NCBI RefSeq assembly: GCF_020595095.1
Contig: NZ_JAJDOP010000003.1
Span: forward strand, 672,959-736,958
Source: Microvirga rosea
Lineage (GTDB): Bacteria; Pseudomonadota; Alphaproteobacteria; Rhizobiales; Beijerinckiaceae
DNA: 64,000 bases
Direction of reading: 5' to 3'
The position numbers and the translations under genes were made by a program. Below are positions 1 through 12,177 of the stretch, piece by piece. Every line of letters begins with the position of its first letter. Positions within the stretch are counted from its first letter, which is position 1. The notes below the pieces were generated by a model. The model was not told the origin of the DNA. It did not search any database and was given only the letters and a program-made list of their open reading frames with translations.

Positions 1-390
1 CGCATATTCGCGGCAGCAAAGGAAGGTTCCTCGCGCGTTAACAGCTTGAGTGACCTCCCACTCATCCAAGGACGTTTCGACCAGTTCATTGCGCGAACCA
101 TCTGGACGGAGCAAAAGAACTCCAGCGCAGGTCACAAGGACGGAAACCTGACCGAGGGATTTTCCGATCTCGTCATAAAGGCGCCTGACCGCGCTCTCAT
201 CGGAAACGTCGACGGCGAAGCCCTTGTGTCCATGGCGAGGCAACTGCTTGGCGAGGTTCTCAGCTAAAGCAAGATCCTTATCAGTCACCGCGATGGCAAG
301 GCCGTCCTCAGCCAGCGCCCGGCAAACCTCGGCACCAATGCCTCCGGCTCCGCCGGTCACCAGCGCAACTCTACGAGTCTGCTGGGCCAC
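1..390 (-). CDS. SDR family NAD(P)-dependent oxidoreductase (3' end outside window)
   Basis: Short-chain dehydrogenase/reductase, probably oxidising or reducing a small hydroxy/keto metabolite in the cytoplasm. Translation from a GTG at 390 begins VAQQTRRVALVTGGAGGIGA, the Rossmann cofactor signature TGxxxGIG, followed by a VTDKD segment (an acidic residue after beta-2 favours NAD over NADP) and VLVTCAG, the NAG-like motif. GGAGGAA lies about six bases before the GTG and fixes the start. Only 130 codons are inside the window, so the catalytic Ser/Tyr/Lys cannot be seen. The gene diverges from the GntR regulator at 531, which probably controls it. The substrate is not deducible. Confidence 0.85.
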   Translation of the reverse strand, partial: MAQQTRRVALVTGGAGGIGAEVCRALAEDGLAIAVTDKDLALAENLAKQLPRHGHKGFAVDVSDESAVRRLYDEIGKSLGQVSVLVTCAGVLLLRPDGSRNELVETSLDEWEVTQAVNARGTFLCCREYA

Positions 391-423
391 GATTTCCTCC
401 CTGGCTGGTCTAAAGCCACCCTT

Positions 424-436
424 TGGATACAATCCA
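424..436. promoter_or_regulatory. Candidate GntR/FCD operator palindrome TGGATACAATCCA
   Basis: A perfect inverted repeat, TGGAT-ACA-ATCCA, lies 34 bases upstream of the SDR start and about 95 bases before the regulator start. Its ATACAAT core resembles operators known for FCD-type GntR proteins. It is the only obvious palindrome in this divergent promoter. Binding is inferred, not shown. Confidence 0.4.
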
Positions 437-530
437 GCAAGATAGTAGCGAGTTTGTCAATTCCATTCCGCTGCTTTATGAATAATTTTATCCAATCCTG
501 CTCAGAAGAACCTCCTTGGAGGTAGAAGCC

Positions 531-1241
531 GTGGCAACCAGCTCTACAGAAATCAGCAGCCTCCTACGGGAGCGCATCTTGTCAGGGGAGATCCCACCCG
601 GCGAGCGACTGCAGCAAATTCCTCTTTCAGAAATGCTGGGCATATCACGGACCCCTCTCCGTGAAGCACTCGCGACCCTCACAAACGAAGGTCTCCTGCT
701 TTACGAACCCAATCGCGGCTACACGGTCCGCTCCTTCTCACTCGACGACGTGCTTGCCGCATTCGATGTTCGCGCTCGCCTGGAGGCCCTCGCCTGCGGC
801 ATTGCTGCAAAGCGCGGCATGTCGCCGGCGGCCCTTCGGACACTTGCCGAATGTGTCGAGCGTGGCGATCGCATCCTGTCGAAGGGGATTCTTGATCCCA
901 GCGATCTCGGTCCTTACCGCCAAATGAACGTCGAGTTTCATGACACCATCATCCAGGCCGCCGACAATCGCTATGTAATGGACTTCGTGCGACAGTGTCA
1001 TAATGTGCCGCTCGCCTCCGATCGCATCTTTGTCTGGGAAGATTACGAGATCATTAGGCGCTCCCATGACGATCACCGCCGCATTGCGGAAGCGCTATCG
1101 GAGCGAGATGGGGAGCGAGCCGAGTACCTGATGCGCGAACATGTCTATTTCGCAGGGATCGTGCTGCAGCGCTCTCTTGATACAGGGCTTCAGCAAAAGC
1201 GAACCAAGTTCAATCTGACAGGGATGAGCAGATCAATCTGA
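531..1241 (+). CDS. GntR family transcriptional regulator, FCD subfamily
   Basis: DNA-binding regulator of about 236 residues. The N-terminal winged helix spans roughly residues 8-75 (LRERILSGEIPPGERLQQIP, then SRTPLREALATL, then a wing near YEPNRGYTV). An all-helical FCD ligand-binding domain follows, with the EFHDTII segment and a DDHRRIAEAL segment supplying typical metal/ligand His residues. GTG at 531 is preferred over TTG at 516 because GGAGGT sits eight bases upstream. It is divergent from the SDR gene and likely responds to a carboxylic acid made or consumed by the neighbouring enzymes. Family is certain; ligand is unknown. Confidence 0.88.
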   Translation: MATSSTEISSLLRERILSGEIPPGERLQQIPLSEMLGISRTPLREALATLTNEGLLLYEPNRGYTVRSFSLDDVLAAFDVRARLEALACGIAAKRGMSPAALRTLAECVERGDRILSKGILDPSDLGPYRQMNVEFHDTIIQAADNRYVMDFVRQCHNVPLASDRIFVWEDYEIIRRSHDDHRRIAEALSERDGERAEYLMREHVYFAGIVLQRSLDTGLQQKRTKFNLTGMSRSI

Positions 1242-1803
1242 CTGAGCTGCTATCGAAATTTGGAGCACATCCGAATTCACGTCGTGGTAAAATTGTCTGT
1301 CTCCGAGCAAGACCGCGCAGGGAATAGTCCATAGCCACGCCGAAGAAGTTCGATTGCCTCTCTCAAGACAAGCCGAGATCGCCAGACAAGGTTCGTCATT
1401 CATCTCCCCTTTTCCGAGGACGGCCCGCGCAAGCTCCGACAGAGCGAAGACACAAAAATCTTTGCAGTTCGGATTTTCGTCACCGGCTCCTCCCCTTCGC
1501 CACCCTGCCTACTGCCACCGTTGAGGAAACATCGGATGTCTCATCTGCGGACGCTTAAACATCTCACCAACCATCAAGCGTCGCGCGGGTCTTGGTAGCG
1601 GGACATCATCGCACACTCAACGCGCTCGGTTTGCCCTTCTGCGCCCTGGGAGAACCGGGAAACCACCCCAAGGACAATATTCATATAGAGGTACGTACAG
1701 TCTCAACAATCGTGGCAGATTAGCATGTTGTGCACCTAAAATTCAAATTTTGTTGCATTTTGCATATTCAACATGCAATATTTGCGCACTGCGTTGAATC
1801 CGG
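1242..1803. other. Intergenic region without recognisable gene
   Basis: About 560 bases with no open frame of convincing composition on either strand. The last 110 bases are AT-rich compared with the surroundings and probably hold the aconitase promoter and the operator-like repeat listed separately. No RNA gene or transposon end was recognised. Confidence 0.5.
1760..1778. promoter_or_regulatory. Inverted repeat TTGCAT-N7-ATGCAA upstream of aconitase
   Basis: Two 6-bp arms, TTGCAT and ATGCAA, are separated by seven bases in an AT-rich tract ending about 38 bases before the aconitase ATG. A further TTGCAT copy lies a few bases upstream at 1754-1758. The 9-mer CATGCAATA at its right edge recurs in reverse orientation at 5679-5687, before the second GntR gene. 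It is a candidate operator linking that regulator to the aconitase promoter, by inference only. Confidence 0.35.
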
Positions 1804-1815
1804 GTGCAAAAGGTA

Positions 1816-4494
<2,679 letters not shown>

Positions 4495-4545
4495 TCGGCA
4501 TGTCGGTTGGCACCCACTATCTCATGCAACCTAAGGGAGGAACTC

Positions 4546-5511
4546 GTGAGCCATTTGACCAAAACGATCCGCGGCGCCGCAGTCGCTGCGCTGACTCTCT
4601 TCGCCTCATCGGCGTTCGGGCAGCAGGAGCTCAAGATCATGGCTCCTGCCGGGCCCGGCGGCGGCTGGGACGCCGCCGCACGCTCGCTCCAGCAGGTCCT
4701 CATGCAAACCGGACTTGCCAAGAATGTGCAGGTGACCAACGTTACGGGCGCAGGCGGCACCATCGGTCTCGCCCAGTTCGTCAATACGGCCAAGAGTGAC
4801 CCGAACCAGCTTCTGGTAAACGGCATCACCATGCTCGGCGCGATCTTAACCAATAAGTCCCCGGTGAGCCTCGACCAGGTCACACCGATCGCTCGCTTGA
4901 CGGGCGATCCTCTCGTGATCGTCGTGCCGGCGACGTCTCCGATCAAATCCGTCAAGGAGTTGGCCGACGCGGTGAAGGCGGATCCCGCAAAGGTGACCTG
5001 GGCGGGCGGTTCTGCGGGTGGCGCAGACCACATCTTGGCGGCTCTTTTTACGAAGGCCTCCGGCTCCGACCCTGCGAAGGTGAATTACATCGCCTTCTCG
5101 GGCGGCGGTGAGGCCCTTGCGGCCATGCTCGGCGGCAAGGTCACGGCAGGTGTGTCCGGCTACGGCGAGTTTGAGAGCCAAATCAAGGCAGGCAAACTCC
5201 GGGCGCTTGCCATTTCCTTCGGTCAGCGGATGAGCGGAGTTGATGTTCCTACCTTCAAGGAAGAGGGCATGGACGTCGAGGTCGTGAACTGGCGAGCCGT
5301 GATGGCGGGTCCTGACATCACGGCCGAACAGCGCAAGGCGCTGACCGATGTGATTGAGAAGGTCGTCAAATCGAAAGAATGGGCCGAGATCCTCAAGGCC
5401 CGTGGCTGGGAAGACTACTACCTCGCCGGAGAACCCTTTAAGGCCTTCGTCAAGGAAGAACAGAGCCGGGTTGGTGAGATTCTCAAGTCGGTTGGCCTTG
5501 TGAAATCGTAA
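4546..5511 (+). CDS. Bug/TctC family periplasmic substrate-binding protein
   Basis: Periplasmic receptor of the tripartite tricarboxylate transporter family, about 321 residues. The N terminus is a signal peptide (TIRGAAVAALTLFASSAFG, cleavage before QQELKI). The mature part has the family features PAGPGGGWD, an N-T-GAGG segment binding the carboxylate, and YIAFSGGGEALAAMLGG. The start is GTG 4546, with AGGGAGGAA just upstream. It lies 51 bases after aconitase and is probably cotranscribed with it. No TctA or TctB membrane gene is next to it, so it must use permeases encoded elsewhere or act as a sensor, as many Bug proteins do. Confidence 0.9.
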   Translation: MSHLTKTIRGAAVAALTLFASSAFGQQELKIMAPAGPGGGWDAAARSLQQVLMQTGLAKNVQVTNVTGAGGTIGLAQFVNTAKSDPNQLLVNGITMLGAILTNKSPVSLDQVTPIARLTGDPLVIVVPATSPIKSVKELADAVKADPAKVTWAGGSAGGADHILAALFTKASGSDPAKVNYIAFSGGGEALAAMLGGKVTAGVSGYGEFESQIKAGKLRALAISFGQRMSGVDVPTFKEEGMDVEVVNWRAVMAGPDITAEQRKALTDVIEKVVKSKEWAEILKARGWEDYYLAGEPFKAFVKEEQSRVGEILKSVGLVKS

Positions 5512-5678
5512 ATCAAGCAGAGAGCCTGGGATCTGGGCTCCCCGCACCTTGGTTTCCGTGGAATATGGAACATACCGATACTGATAGAGTGGATGGCGCC
5601 TGGGTGGGTGCATCTTCGGCGCCTTCCACTCGCTCTCCTCGACCATGAGGTTCGACGAAGAGTGTGTCCGGGGCCTCG

Positions 5679-5687
5679 TATTGCATG
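5679..5687. promoter_or_regulatory. CATGCAATA motif (reverse orientation) before the second GntR gene
   Basis: TATTGCATG here is the exact reverse complement of CATGCAATA at 1772-1780 in the aconitase promoter. It lies about 80 bases before the chosen regulator start, where autoregulation would be plausible. A 9-base match in 64 kb can occur by chance. Confidence 0.22.
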
Positions 5688-5765
5688 ATCGAGGATATCA
5701 GGAGTGCAGCAAATCATGTAAAGGACAAGCAAGTCGCTATAAGGGTCGTATGCGAGGGTTATTTC

Positions 5766-6686
5766 ATGCATTCAGCCGGAGGACGTGCAGTCAACGGAAA
5801 GCGAGAGTTGACTGAGAGGCTCGCCGCGCAGATCCTGGAATACATCCGCGGAAGCGGATTGCCTGTAGGGTTTCACCTGACGGCGCAGGAGCTGTCCGAG
5901 CGTTTCAGCGTTTCCCGCTTTCCTGTCGGCCTAGCTCTGCAGTTGCTCGCCTCCAAGGGAGCCCTGACCCATCAGCGCAACCGCGGCTACTTCGTGTCCG
6001 ACGTCAAAGACACATCGCCAGAGAGCCTCGGTCTGGCAGTCAGGGACGAAAGCTCCAGCATCTACTTCCGGATCGCCGAGGACCATCTTCATGGTCGTCT
6101 GCCCGATCCCGCATCCGAAGCGTACCTGAAGGAAACCTACGGGATCACCAAGGCGCAACTGAGCGCCGTACTTGGTCGTATTGCTCAAGAAGGTTGGGCC
6201 GAGCGCCGCCCAGGGTATGGCTGGTCCTTCTCGCCGATGCTCACGACACCAGAGAGCCTTGAGCAAACTTATCGCGTGCGCCTAGCCCTCGAACCTGCGG
6301 CCTTGTTGGAGCCGATGTACCATCTCAACCCTGAGGTCACCGCCCGCTGCCGTGAAGCGGAACTCCGGCTGCTCGCCGGCGCCATCGAGACGGACAGTGC
6401 CGATGCTCTCCACGAACGCGGCGTGCGGTTCCATGAGGCAATCATCGGGGCTTCCGGCAACCCCTTCTTCCTGGAAGCTGTGCGGCGGATCAACCGCGTC
6501 CGGCGCCTGCTGTCATATCGTTCGATGATCGACCGGAAGCGCTACCGCCAGCAATGCGAAGAGCACCTCATGATCCTTGATCTTCTGGAGCAGGAGCGGA
6601 ACGAGGATGCCTCGCAGGCGCTACGCCGCCATCTGGAACATACAATCGGAAACCTTCAGGCGATCAGGCCCATCTTGGAGCACTAG
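5766..6686 (+). CDS. GntR family regulator with two winged-helix segments and FCD domain
   Basis: Regulator of about 306 residues, longer than the usual 220-250 of FCD proteins. Residues about 14-80 form a GntR winged helix (LAAQILEYIRGSGLPVGFHL, ELSERFSVSRFPVGLALQLL, RNRGYFV). Residues about 90-150 look like a second one (YFRIAEDHLHGRLPD, YGITKAQLSAVLGRIAQEGW, ERRPGYGWSF). The FCD domain follows, with RLALEPAALLEP and RFHEAIIGASGNPFF. ATG 5766 is chosen because GAGGG precedes it; an upstream GTG at 5664 would add 34 atypical residues. It probably controls the aconitase/TctC genes; the ligand may be a tricarboxylate. Confidence 0.85.
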   Translation: MHSAGGRAVNGKRELTERLAAQILEYIRGSGLPVGFHLTAQELSERFSVSRFPVGLALQLLASKGALTHQRNRGYFVSDVKDTSPESLGLAVRDESSSIYFRIAEDHLHGRLPDPASEAYLKETYGITKAQLSAVLGRIAQEGWAERRPGYGWSFSPMLTTPESLEQTYRVRLALEPAALLEPMYHLNPEVTARCREAELRLLAGAIETDSADALHERGVRFHEAIIGASGNPFFLEAVRRINRVRRLLSYRSMIDRKRYRQQCEEHLMILDLLEQERNEDASQALRRHLEHTIGNLQAIRPILEH

Positions 6687-6945
6687 ACCATCCCGCTGTC
6701 CGGACCAGCTCACGGGGATCTGCAACGGACCGGACTATAGGGTCAGCGATTCTGTGTCCTCGGCTATATACGCGATATATGGAAGGAGCTGGCACAGGGA
6801 TCGATGGCCTCTCCTCATGAACCGGCGCATATCTCCCTGATACAATGGTTTATTCTGAGCGCCAGTCATTGCACACCCGCGATTGAGACGCGGTCGTTAG
6901 ATCTTGTCGGAGGGCATACCTCTGAGAGTATGCTCATGCCCACAG

Positions 6946-7494
6946 TCAGGGCCGAACCGCCTCATACATCTTTTGTGCTTCTTGTCGCTGCTTCTGCAAC
7001 TCGGGAACGATCTGATCGGCGAAGGCCTTCATCTCCTGGTGCTGACTTTGGCTCGCAGCTCGGTAGATAGTCAACTCCTGATCGAGAGCCTGAAGCTGCA
7101 CCTCTGCGTATCGCCGGCTCAGAGCCAGATAGTCGAGGGGCTCCAGGTTCTCGATAATGACCCGATGCTCGAATTCTTTCATCGCCGGGAGGGGTATACC
7201 GCGCGCCTGAGCGAAGGCTTCGAGCCGTTGCAACTGCCCCTGGCGGAAGTCGACCGATGCCGACGCGTAGGTCTTGACCTCCGGTCTCGTCTCGCGAGCA
7301 GCGGCCAATTTAGCGGCCTGCAACTGAAGACGCGTCGAACTATATGCCAACCTGAGAAACTCTTGGGGCTCGATAGGTCTGACCGGAGCAGGCGCGGTGG
7401 GTGCTCCCTGACCCTGCGCAGAGACAGCCGTGATCATCCCGGCGGGCACGCCTGCAAGCGAAAGCACGACGATGAATAGCCTCGAAGCACTCAT
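6946..7494 (-). CDS. DUF4142 family exported protein
   Basis: Predicted periplasmic or outer-membrane-associated helical protein of 182 residues, with a signal peptide ending near ITAVSAQG. The mature part is rich in Glu/Gln/Ala helices (LQLQAAKLAA, LEAFAQARGIPLP, YAEVQLQALDQEL), as in the DUF4142 ferritin-like family, whose function is not established. It begins four bases after napC and is therefore probably the last gene of the nap operon. A role in envelope or redox stress during nitrate respiration is only a guess. Confidence 0.78.
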   Translation of the reverse strand: MSASRLFIVVLSLAGVPAGMITAVSAQGQGAPTAPAPVRPIEPQEFLRLAYSSTRLQLQAAKLAAARETRPEVKTYASASVDFRQGQLQRLEAFAQARGIPLPAMKEFEHRVIIENLEPLDYLALSRRYAEVQLQALDQELTIYRAASQSQHQEMKAFADQIVPELQKQRQEAQKMYEAVRP

Positions 7495-7498
7495 GGGA

Positions 7499-8116
7499 TT
7501 ACTGCCATCCTGGAACGCCGGACATATCCGGCAAGCGATGCGCGATGCCCTTGTGACAATCGATGCAGGTTTTCTCCCCCGAGAAAAGGAAGCGCTCGTG
7601 GGCGGATGCCGCGCGCGGATTCTGCTTGGTCAGGTCCATTGAGTCCGAGCTATGACAGTTGCGGCATTCGAGCGAGTCGTTCGCTTTCATCCGATCCCAC
7701 TCGCGCTCAGCCAGATGTTTACGCAGGGCAAGAAATTTATCGCGCGTATCGATGGAGCCGAAGATATGCCCCCAGACCTCCTTCGAGGCTTGCATCTTGC
7801 GGGCGATCTTGTTTGTCCATTGATGAGGAACATGGCAATCCGGACATGTGGCGCGCACGCCCGAACGGTTCGTGAAGTGGATCGTTCCTTTCAGCTCCTC
7901 GAACACATTGGCCTGCATTTCGTGACAGCCGGTACAGAACTTTTCGGTATTCGTCGCTTCAAGCGCCGTATTGAAGGCACCCCAGAATGCGACGCCCGCC
8001 AGGAACCCGCCTAATGTCAGAAAGGCGAGGCTGAGATAGACAGGAGGACTCAGCGCTGTCTTGACCCAGCGATTCCCCCGAAACCAGCCCCAAGCCCGCG
8101 TTACCCCCGCCGCCAT
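7499..8116 (-). CDS. napC: NapC/NirT tetrahaem cytochrome c, quinol dehydrogenase
   Basis: Membrane-anchored cytochrome that passes electrons from quinol to NapB/NapA. The 205-residue protein has one N-terminal membrane anchor at about residues 25-48 and four haem-binding motifs: CTGCH, CPDCH, CRNCH and CIDCH. This matches the NapC family in size and haem count. Its ATG overlaps the napB stop by one base (TGATG), implying translational coupling. It would be exported by Sec and matured by the Ccm system, neither of which is in this window. Confidence 0.95.
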   Translation of the reverse strand: MAAGVTRAWGWFRGNRWVKTALSPPVYLSLAFLTLGGFLAGVAFWGAFNTALEATNTEKFCTGCHEMQANVFEELKGTIHFTNRSGVRATCPDCHVPHQWTNKIARKMQASKEVWGHIFGSIDTRDKFLALRKHLAEREWDRMKANDSLECRNCHSSDSMDLTKQNPRAASAHERFLFSGEKTCIDCHKGIAHRLPDMSGVPGWQ

Positions 8117-8589
8117 CAGCGTCTCCCTCTTTCAGGCTGCCGCTCAGGCTCGGTGATCGCATCCATGTCAGTAAAGATATTATCCACCAGAGGTTTGGCA
8201 GTTGTCTGCGGTACATGGCAGGAAACACAGACGTAACGTCTCGGCGCAAGCCCCCCGAGGGTGTTTCCGGCGCGATCCTGATAATGCGTCACGCTGATCA
8301 TCGGAGCTTGGCTCTGCTCTGTAAACTTGCGTGCATGACACGACATGCACTTATTGGCATTCAAATCGACGGCATAACCCTCGATGGCATGCGGGATAAC
8401 AGGAGGCTGGTCCGGATAATTTCGACGTACGCGCACATCGTCCGTGACCTGCCGCTGCATTGGAGGGGCCGGAACAGCCTTCGTGAACGGGTCGGGCCCA
8501 CGCAAACGCGGCGCGTCCTGCGCCATGATCGCCCCTGCCGTCAAGAACGGTGCAATGCCGACTAAGCACAAGAGGACTTTGCGTCTCAT
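8116..8589 (-). CDS. napB: Periplasmic nitrate reductase dihaem cytochrome subunit NapB
   Basis: Small electron-transfer subunit of NapAB, about 157 residues with a Sec signal peptide ([19 protein letters not shown]). Two haem motifs, CMSCH and CVSCH, are present, with the conserved [14 protein letters not shown] segment before the first. ATG 8589 overlaps the napA stop by four bases (ATGA) and has GGGAGA upstream; a longer frame extending into napA is discounted. It works in the periplasm, receiving electrons from NapC. Confidence 0.95.
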   Translation of the reverse strand: MRRKVLLCLVGIAPFLTAGAIMAQDAPRLRGPDPFTKAVPAPPMQRQVTDDVRVRRNYPDQPPVIPHAIEGYAVDLNANKCMSCHARKFTEQSQAPMISVTHYQDRAGNTLGGLAPRRYVCVSCHVPQTTAKPLVDNIFTDMDAITEPERQPERGRR

Positions 8590-11102
8590 TGCTGATCTCC
8601 CGCATCGGCAGAAGCAGCAACGATCTTGACAGCGCACTTCTTGAAGTCAGTCTGTTTTGAGATTGGGTCGGTTGCGTCCAGCGTCACCTTGTTGATGAGC
8701 TGACTGGCATCGAAGAACGGAACGAAAATCAGCCCTGGCGGCACGCGATTGCGGCCCCGCGTTTCAATCCGGCTGCGAATCTCGCCGCGCCGAGAAACGA
8801 TCCTCACCTCTTGCCCTCGCCTCAGGTTTCGCTTGGCGGCATCATCCGGATGCATGAACACCACAGCTCCTGGAAATGCTTTGTAGAGTTCCGGCACGCG
8901 CATCGTCATCGAGCCTGAATGCCAATGCTCGAGAACACGCCCTGTTACGAGCCACAGGTCGTACTCAGCGTCAGGCGACTCGGCTGGGGGTTCGTAAGGA
9001 GCCCCCATGATGTTGGCCTTCTTGTCCGGATTTCCGTAGAATTGAACCCCGCTCCCTTTCTCGACATAAGGGTCGTAGCCCTCCCGGTAGCGCCAACGCG
9101 TTTCCTGACCGTTCACGACTGGCCAGCGCATACCGCGGACCTGATGGTACATGTCGAAGGGCGCATAATCATGTCCGTGACCTCGACCGAAGCTGGCAAA
9201 CTCCTCGAATAGCCCTTTCTGAACGTAAAAGCCGAACGCTTTCGATTCACGATTCTCGTAGGCAGGGTCGATTTCGGACAGGGGGAATTTATCGACATTG
9301 CCATTCTTAAAGAGAACGTCGAACAAGTTCTTTCCCTTGTACTCCGGATTGGCATCCAAGATCTGCGCCGGCCACACCTCGTCGGTCGTGAAGCGCTTAG
9401 AAAACTCCATCAGCTGCCACAGGTCGGAACGAGCGTCATCTGGTGCATTGACGAGCTGGTGCCAGAAGTGAGTCCGGCGCTCCGCATTGCCATACGCGCC
9501 CTCTTTTTCCACCCACATGGCGGCTGGAAGGATCAAGTCCGCCGCCATGGCGGTCACAGTTGGATATGCATCCGAGACGACCACGAAGTTCGCAGGGTTC
9601 CGATAGCCGGGATAAGTCTCGTTATTGGTGTTTGGCGCGGTCTGAAGATTATTGTTGACCATGATCCAGTAAGCATTGAGCTTACCGTCCTTCAGCATCC
9701 GATCCTGCTGCACGGCATGATATCCAACCTTGTCCGGAAGTAGACCCTGCGGGAGCTTCCAGATCTCCTCGGCATGCTTGCGGTGCTCGGGATTCGTAAC
9801 CTGCATGTCGGCGGGCAAGCGGTGACTGAAGGTCCCCACTTCACGCGCCGTACCACATGCCGACGGCTGTCCGGTCAGGGAGAAGGGAGAATTGCCCGGC
9901 TCTGAGATCTTCCCCGTGAGGAGGTGCAGGTTGTACACCATATGGTTTGCCCAGACACCGCGGACGTGCTGGTTGAAACCCATGGTCCATAGGGACATCA
10001 CTTTGGTCTTTGGATCCGCGTAGATGCGAGCCAGAGCTTCCAGTCGTTCCTTCGGGATACCTGAGAGCTCCGAGGCCTTCTCGACGGTGTATTGGCTCAC
10101 GAGCTTGGCATAATCCTCAAAACTCGCCGGATGGGAAACCTGAGCATCGTTGGCATGCTGCGCCCGCTGCTCCAGCACGTTGTCAGGTCGCAACCCGTAT
10201 CCAATATCGGTGTTGGCAAGGCGGAAGTTGCAGTGTTTTTCGACGAACTCTCTGTTTACTGCCCCATTCTGAATAATATAGTTGGCGATGTAGTTCATGA
10301 TCGCCAGATCCGAATTAGGCTTGAAGATCAAGGCCATGTCGGACAGATCTGTTGTTCGATGCTCGTAGGTGGAGAGTGTCGCGATCCTCACATGAGGATG
10401 GCTAAGACGTCGATCGGTCACCCGGGTCCATAGAATTGGGTGCATCTCGGCCATGTTCGAGCCCCAGAGCACGAACGCATCGGCATTTTCGAAGTCGTCG
10501 TAGCAGCCCATCGGCTCGTCCATGCCGAAGGTACGGATGAACGTGACCGCCGCAGAAGCCATGCAATGACGGGCATTCGGATCGAGGTTATTGGAGCGGA
10601 ACCCTGCACGCATTAACTTGGAGGCTGCATAGCCTTCCCACATCGTCCACTGCCCCGAGCCGAACATGCCAACGGCTTCGGGGCCCTTTTCCTTCAACAC
10701 CCGCTTCCAATGTTTCGCCATTTCGTCAAAAGCCCGTTCCCAGGAGACCGGCTGGAACTCGCCGTCCTTTGCGAACTGCCCGTTTTTCATGCGCATCAGC
10801 GGCTGAGTGAGCCGGTCGCTGCCGTACATGATCTTGGAAAGAAAGTAGCCTTTCACACAGTTGAGGCCGCGATTGACCTCCGCCTGCATGTCTCCATGCG
10901 TGGCAACGACGCGGCCGTCTTTCACTCCGACCATCACCCCGCAGCCGGTACCGCAAAAGCGGCAAGGAGCCTTGGACCATTGGAGCTGAATATCCTCACC
11001 CGTCGCGATATTCTGTGCCTCGGCGGGGAGAACGACATTGGCGGCGGCGGCAGCCGCTGCTGCGGCCTGTGTCTTCAAAAGGGTGCGGCGCGTAAGGTCC
11101 AT
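8586..11102 (-). CDS. napA: Periplasmic nitrate reductase catalytic subunit NapA
   Basis: Reduces nitrate to nitrite in the periplasm using bis-MGD molybdenum and one 4Fe-4S cluster. The 838-residue protein starts with a twin-arginine signal ([10 protein letters not shown], Arg 5-6) followed by an alanine run. Cluster cysteines are Cys47, Cys50, Cys54 and Cys82. The molybdenum ligand is Cys180 in NARHCMASA. The C-terminal molybdopterin-binding domain ([13 protein letters not shown]) is complete. ATG 11102 places the twin arginines at the usual distance; longer frames are unlikely. It sits between napD and napB with overlapping ends, so the subunits are made from one transcript. Confidence 0.97.
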   Translation of the reverse strand: MDLTRRTLLKTQAAAAAAAAANVVLPAEAQNIATGEDIQLQWSKAPCRFCGTGCGVMVGVKDGRVVATHGDMQAEVNRGLNCVKGYFLSKIMYGSDRLTQPLMRMKNGQFAKDGEFQPVSWERAFDEMAKHWKRVLKEKGPEAVGMFGSGQWTMWEGYAASKLMRAGFRSNNLDPNARHCMASAAVTFIRTFGMDEPMGCYDDFENADAFVLWGSNMAEMHPILWTRVTDRRLSHPHVRIATLSTYEHRTTDLSDMALIFKPNSDLAIMNYIANYIIQNGAVNREFVEKHCNFRLANTDIGYGLRPDNVLEQRAQHANDAQVSHPASFEDYAKLVSQYTVEKASELSGIPKERLEALARIYADPKTKVMSLWTMGFNQHVRGVWANHMVYNLHLLTGKISEPGNSPFSLTGQPSACGTAREVGTFSHRLPADMQVTNPEHRKHAEEIWKLPQGLLPDKVGYHAVQQDRMLKDGKLNAYWIMVNNNLQTAPNTNNETYPGYRNPANFVVVSDAYPTVTAMAADLILPAAMWVEKEGAYGNAERRTHFWHQLVNAPDDARSDLWQLMEFSKRFTTDEVWPAQILDANPEYKGKNLFDVLFKNGNVDKFPLSEIDPAYENRESKAFGFYVQKGLFEEFASFGRGHGHDYAPFDMYHQVRGMRWPVVNGQETRWRYREGYDPYVEKGSGVQFYGNPDKKANIMGAPYEPPAESPDAEYDLWLVTGRVLEHWHSGSMTMRVPELYKAFPGAVVFMHPDDAAKRNLRRGQEVRIVSRRGEIRSRIETRGRNRVPPGLIFVPFFDASQLINKVTLDATDPISKQTDFKKCAVKIVAASADAGDQQ

Positions 11103-11109
11103 GGTTGTT

Positions 11110-11367
11110 CTAATCCCGCTCTTGAAGTGGCTCGAAATGGTGAAACACAAGGGTGGCCGCGAGCACGCCGTCAAGAACCTGAATGGCGTTGATGCGCTCG
11201 ACGACCTGGCTCTCGGATTCCGTCTCTAGGGTGACGATCAGTTTGCCGGTGTCCATTCCCCCGTGAATTTCAGCCCCTTCTATAAGAGAAAGGCTGTCGA
11301 CGATTGACGAGACCCGATCGGGGCGGCTGTGGATCACGAGACTGGAAATATGGCATTCGCCGCTCAT
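11110..11367 (-). CDS. napD: NapD, chaperone for NapA maturation
   Basis: Cytoplasmic 85-residue protein of the NapD family, which binds the NapA Tat signal and delays export until the cofactor is inserted. The ferredoxin-like fold is suggested by [20 protein letters not shown] and [12 protein letters not shown]. The start ATG 11367 has GGAGGAG upstream and overlaps the napF stop by four bases. The stop lies seven bases before the napA start. Confidence 0.92.
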   Translation of the reverse strand: MSGECHISSLVIHSRPDRVSSIVDSLSLIEGAEIHGGMDTGKLIVTLETESESQVVERINAIQVLDGVLAATLVFHHFEPLQERD

Positions 11368-11657
11368 GAGGTCTCCTCCAGAACGGATAGCTGAATGGCG
11401 TTCGCGGGACATGCTTGGAGGCAATCGCTGCACCCTGTACAGGCGTCCACTTGGATCCTGGGGCGAGCGCCGCCCAAAGCTAGCTCGAACCGCACGGCGC
11501 CCGTTGGGCACGCGTCCCGGCAGCTCATGCAGGCAATTCCATGCAGCGCAAAGCAGGATTGGGTAATGACGGCCACTGCAGGTCCAACTGGCTGACGGGT
11601 GGCGCTTAACCTGCCTAGTAAGAAATTACGACGCTTGAGGTCAGGTGAGTCATCCAT
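11364..11657 (-). CDS. napF: Short NapF-type ferredoxin
   Basis: Iron-sulfur protein of 97 residues with an N-terminal KRRNFLLGR motif typical of NapF. It carries two cysteine clusters, CMSCRDACP and CTGCSDCLQACP. Classical NapF is about 160 residues with more cluster motifs, so this is a shortened version, perhaps lacking one ferredoxin-like unit. NapF is thought to help load or reactivate the NapA iron-sulfur cluster in the cytoplasm. ATG 11657 follows GGGAGGC. The operon position napE-napF-napD supports the name. Confidence 0.85.
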   Translation of the reverse strand: MDDSPDLKRRNFLLGRLSATRQPVGPAVAVITQSCFALHGIACMSCRDACPTGAVRFELALGGARPRIQVDACTGCSDCLQACPANAIQLSVLEETS

Positions 11658-11670
11658 CGGAAGCCTCCCG

Positions 11671-11838
11671 TTACACCGGACCAGGCGGCCCTGTGAACAG
11701 GTAGTACATCCAGACGACAAAACCCCAGCCTGCAACTACGCCAACGGCGATGAAGGGCCAGATGAGGACAGCTAAAATAAGAAATGTGAGAGTTTCACGT
11801 TTCTTTCGGCCTGGATCCAAGGGTTCTGATTGCATCAT
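11671..11838 (-). CDS. napE: NapE, small membrane protein of the nap operon
   Basis: A 55-residue (or 54, from the adjacent ATG 11835) single-span membrane protein. A charged start (DPGRKKRETLTF) is followed by one hydrophobic helix and the ending YYLFTGPPGPV, characteristic of NapE. It is the first gene of the operon, 13 bases before napF. Its biochemical role is not settled. No strong ribosome site precedes either ATG. Confidence 0.85.
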   Translation of the reverse strand: MMQSEPLDPGRKKRETLTFLILAVLIWPFIAVGVVAGWGFVVWMYYLFTGPPGPV

Positions 11839-12177
11839 GCACAGTGCGGACAAATTTTGAGTATTTCTAAACTCCCGCAAAAGCTTTAAGTTCCGATTAC
11901 CCTTATGACAATCCGTCCCTGGGCAGCCATCAACAGCTCGCCGTTTGTCGCAAATGAAACGCGGCTCTTGGCACAGCACATCCTTGCGAGCGACTGCTCG
12001 TGTCCGATAGTCCTTCTTGGCTACATAAAAAGAAAATTCTGATCGTCTCGGCGCTTTTCATTCGTGAAGCGCTATATCAATACGCAATCTTAAATCCATC
12101 ACACGCCTCTGCTCGGTTCCGGGCACCGCCTGCCCTTCCATATGCAGGTACCGTATGACCCTCACGCGATCACACAA
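11839..12177. other. Intergenic region holding the nap promoter
   Basis: About 340 bases between napE and the convergently placed stop of the dehydroshikimate dehydratase gene. The promoter for the minus-strand nap operon must lie here. I looked for an FNR-type TTGAT-N4-ATCAA site and saw no good match. No further gene is visible. Confidence 0.5.

Noticed and set aside
11839..12177. An FNR/Anr site before napE
   Set aside because: AT-rich patches were checked for TTGAT-N4-ATCAA, and no match good enough to report was seen.
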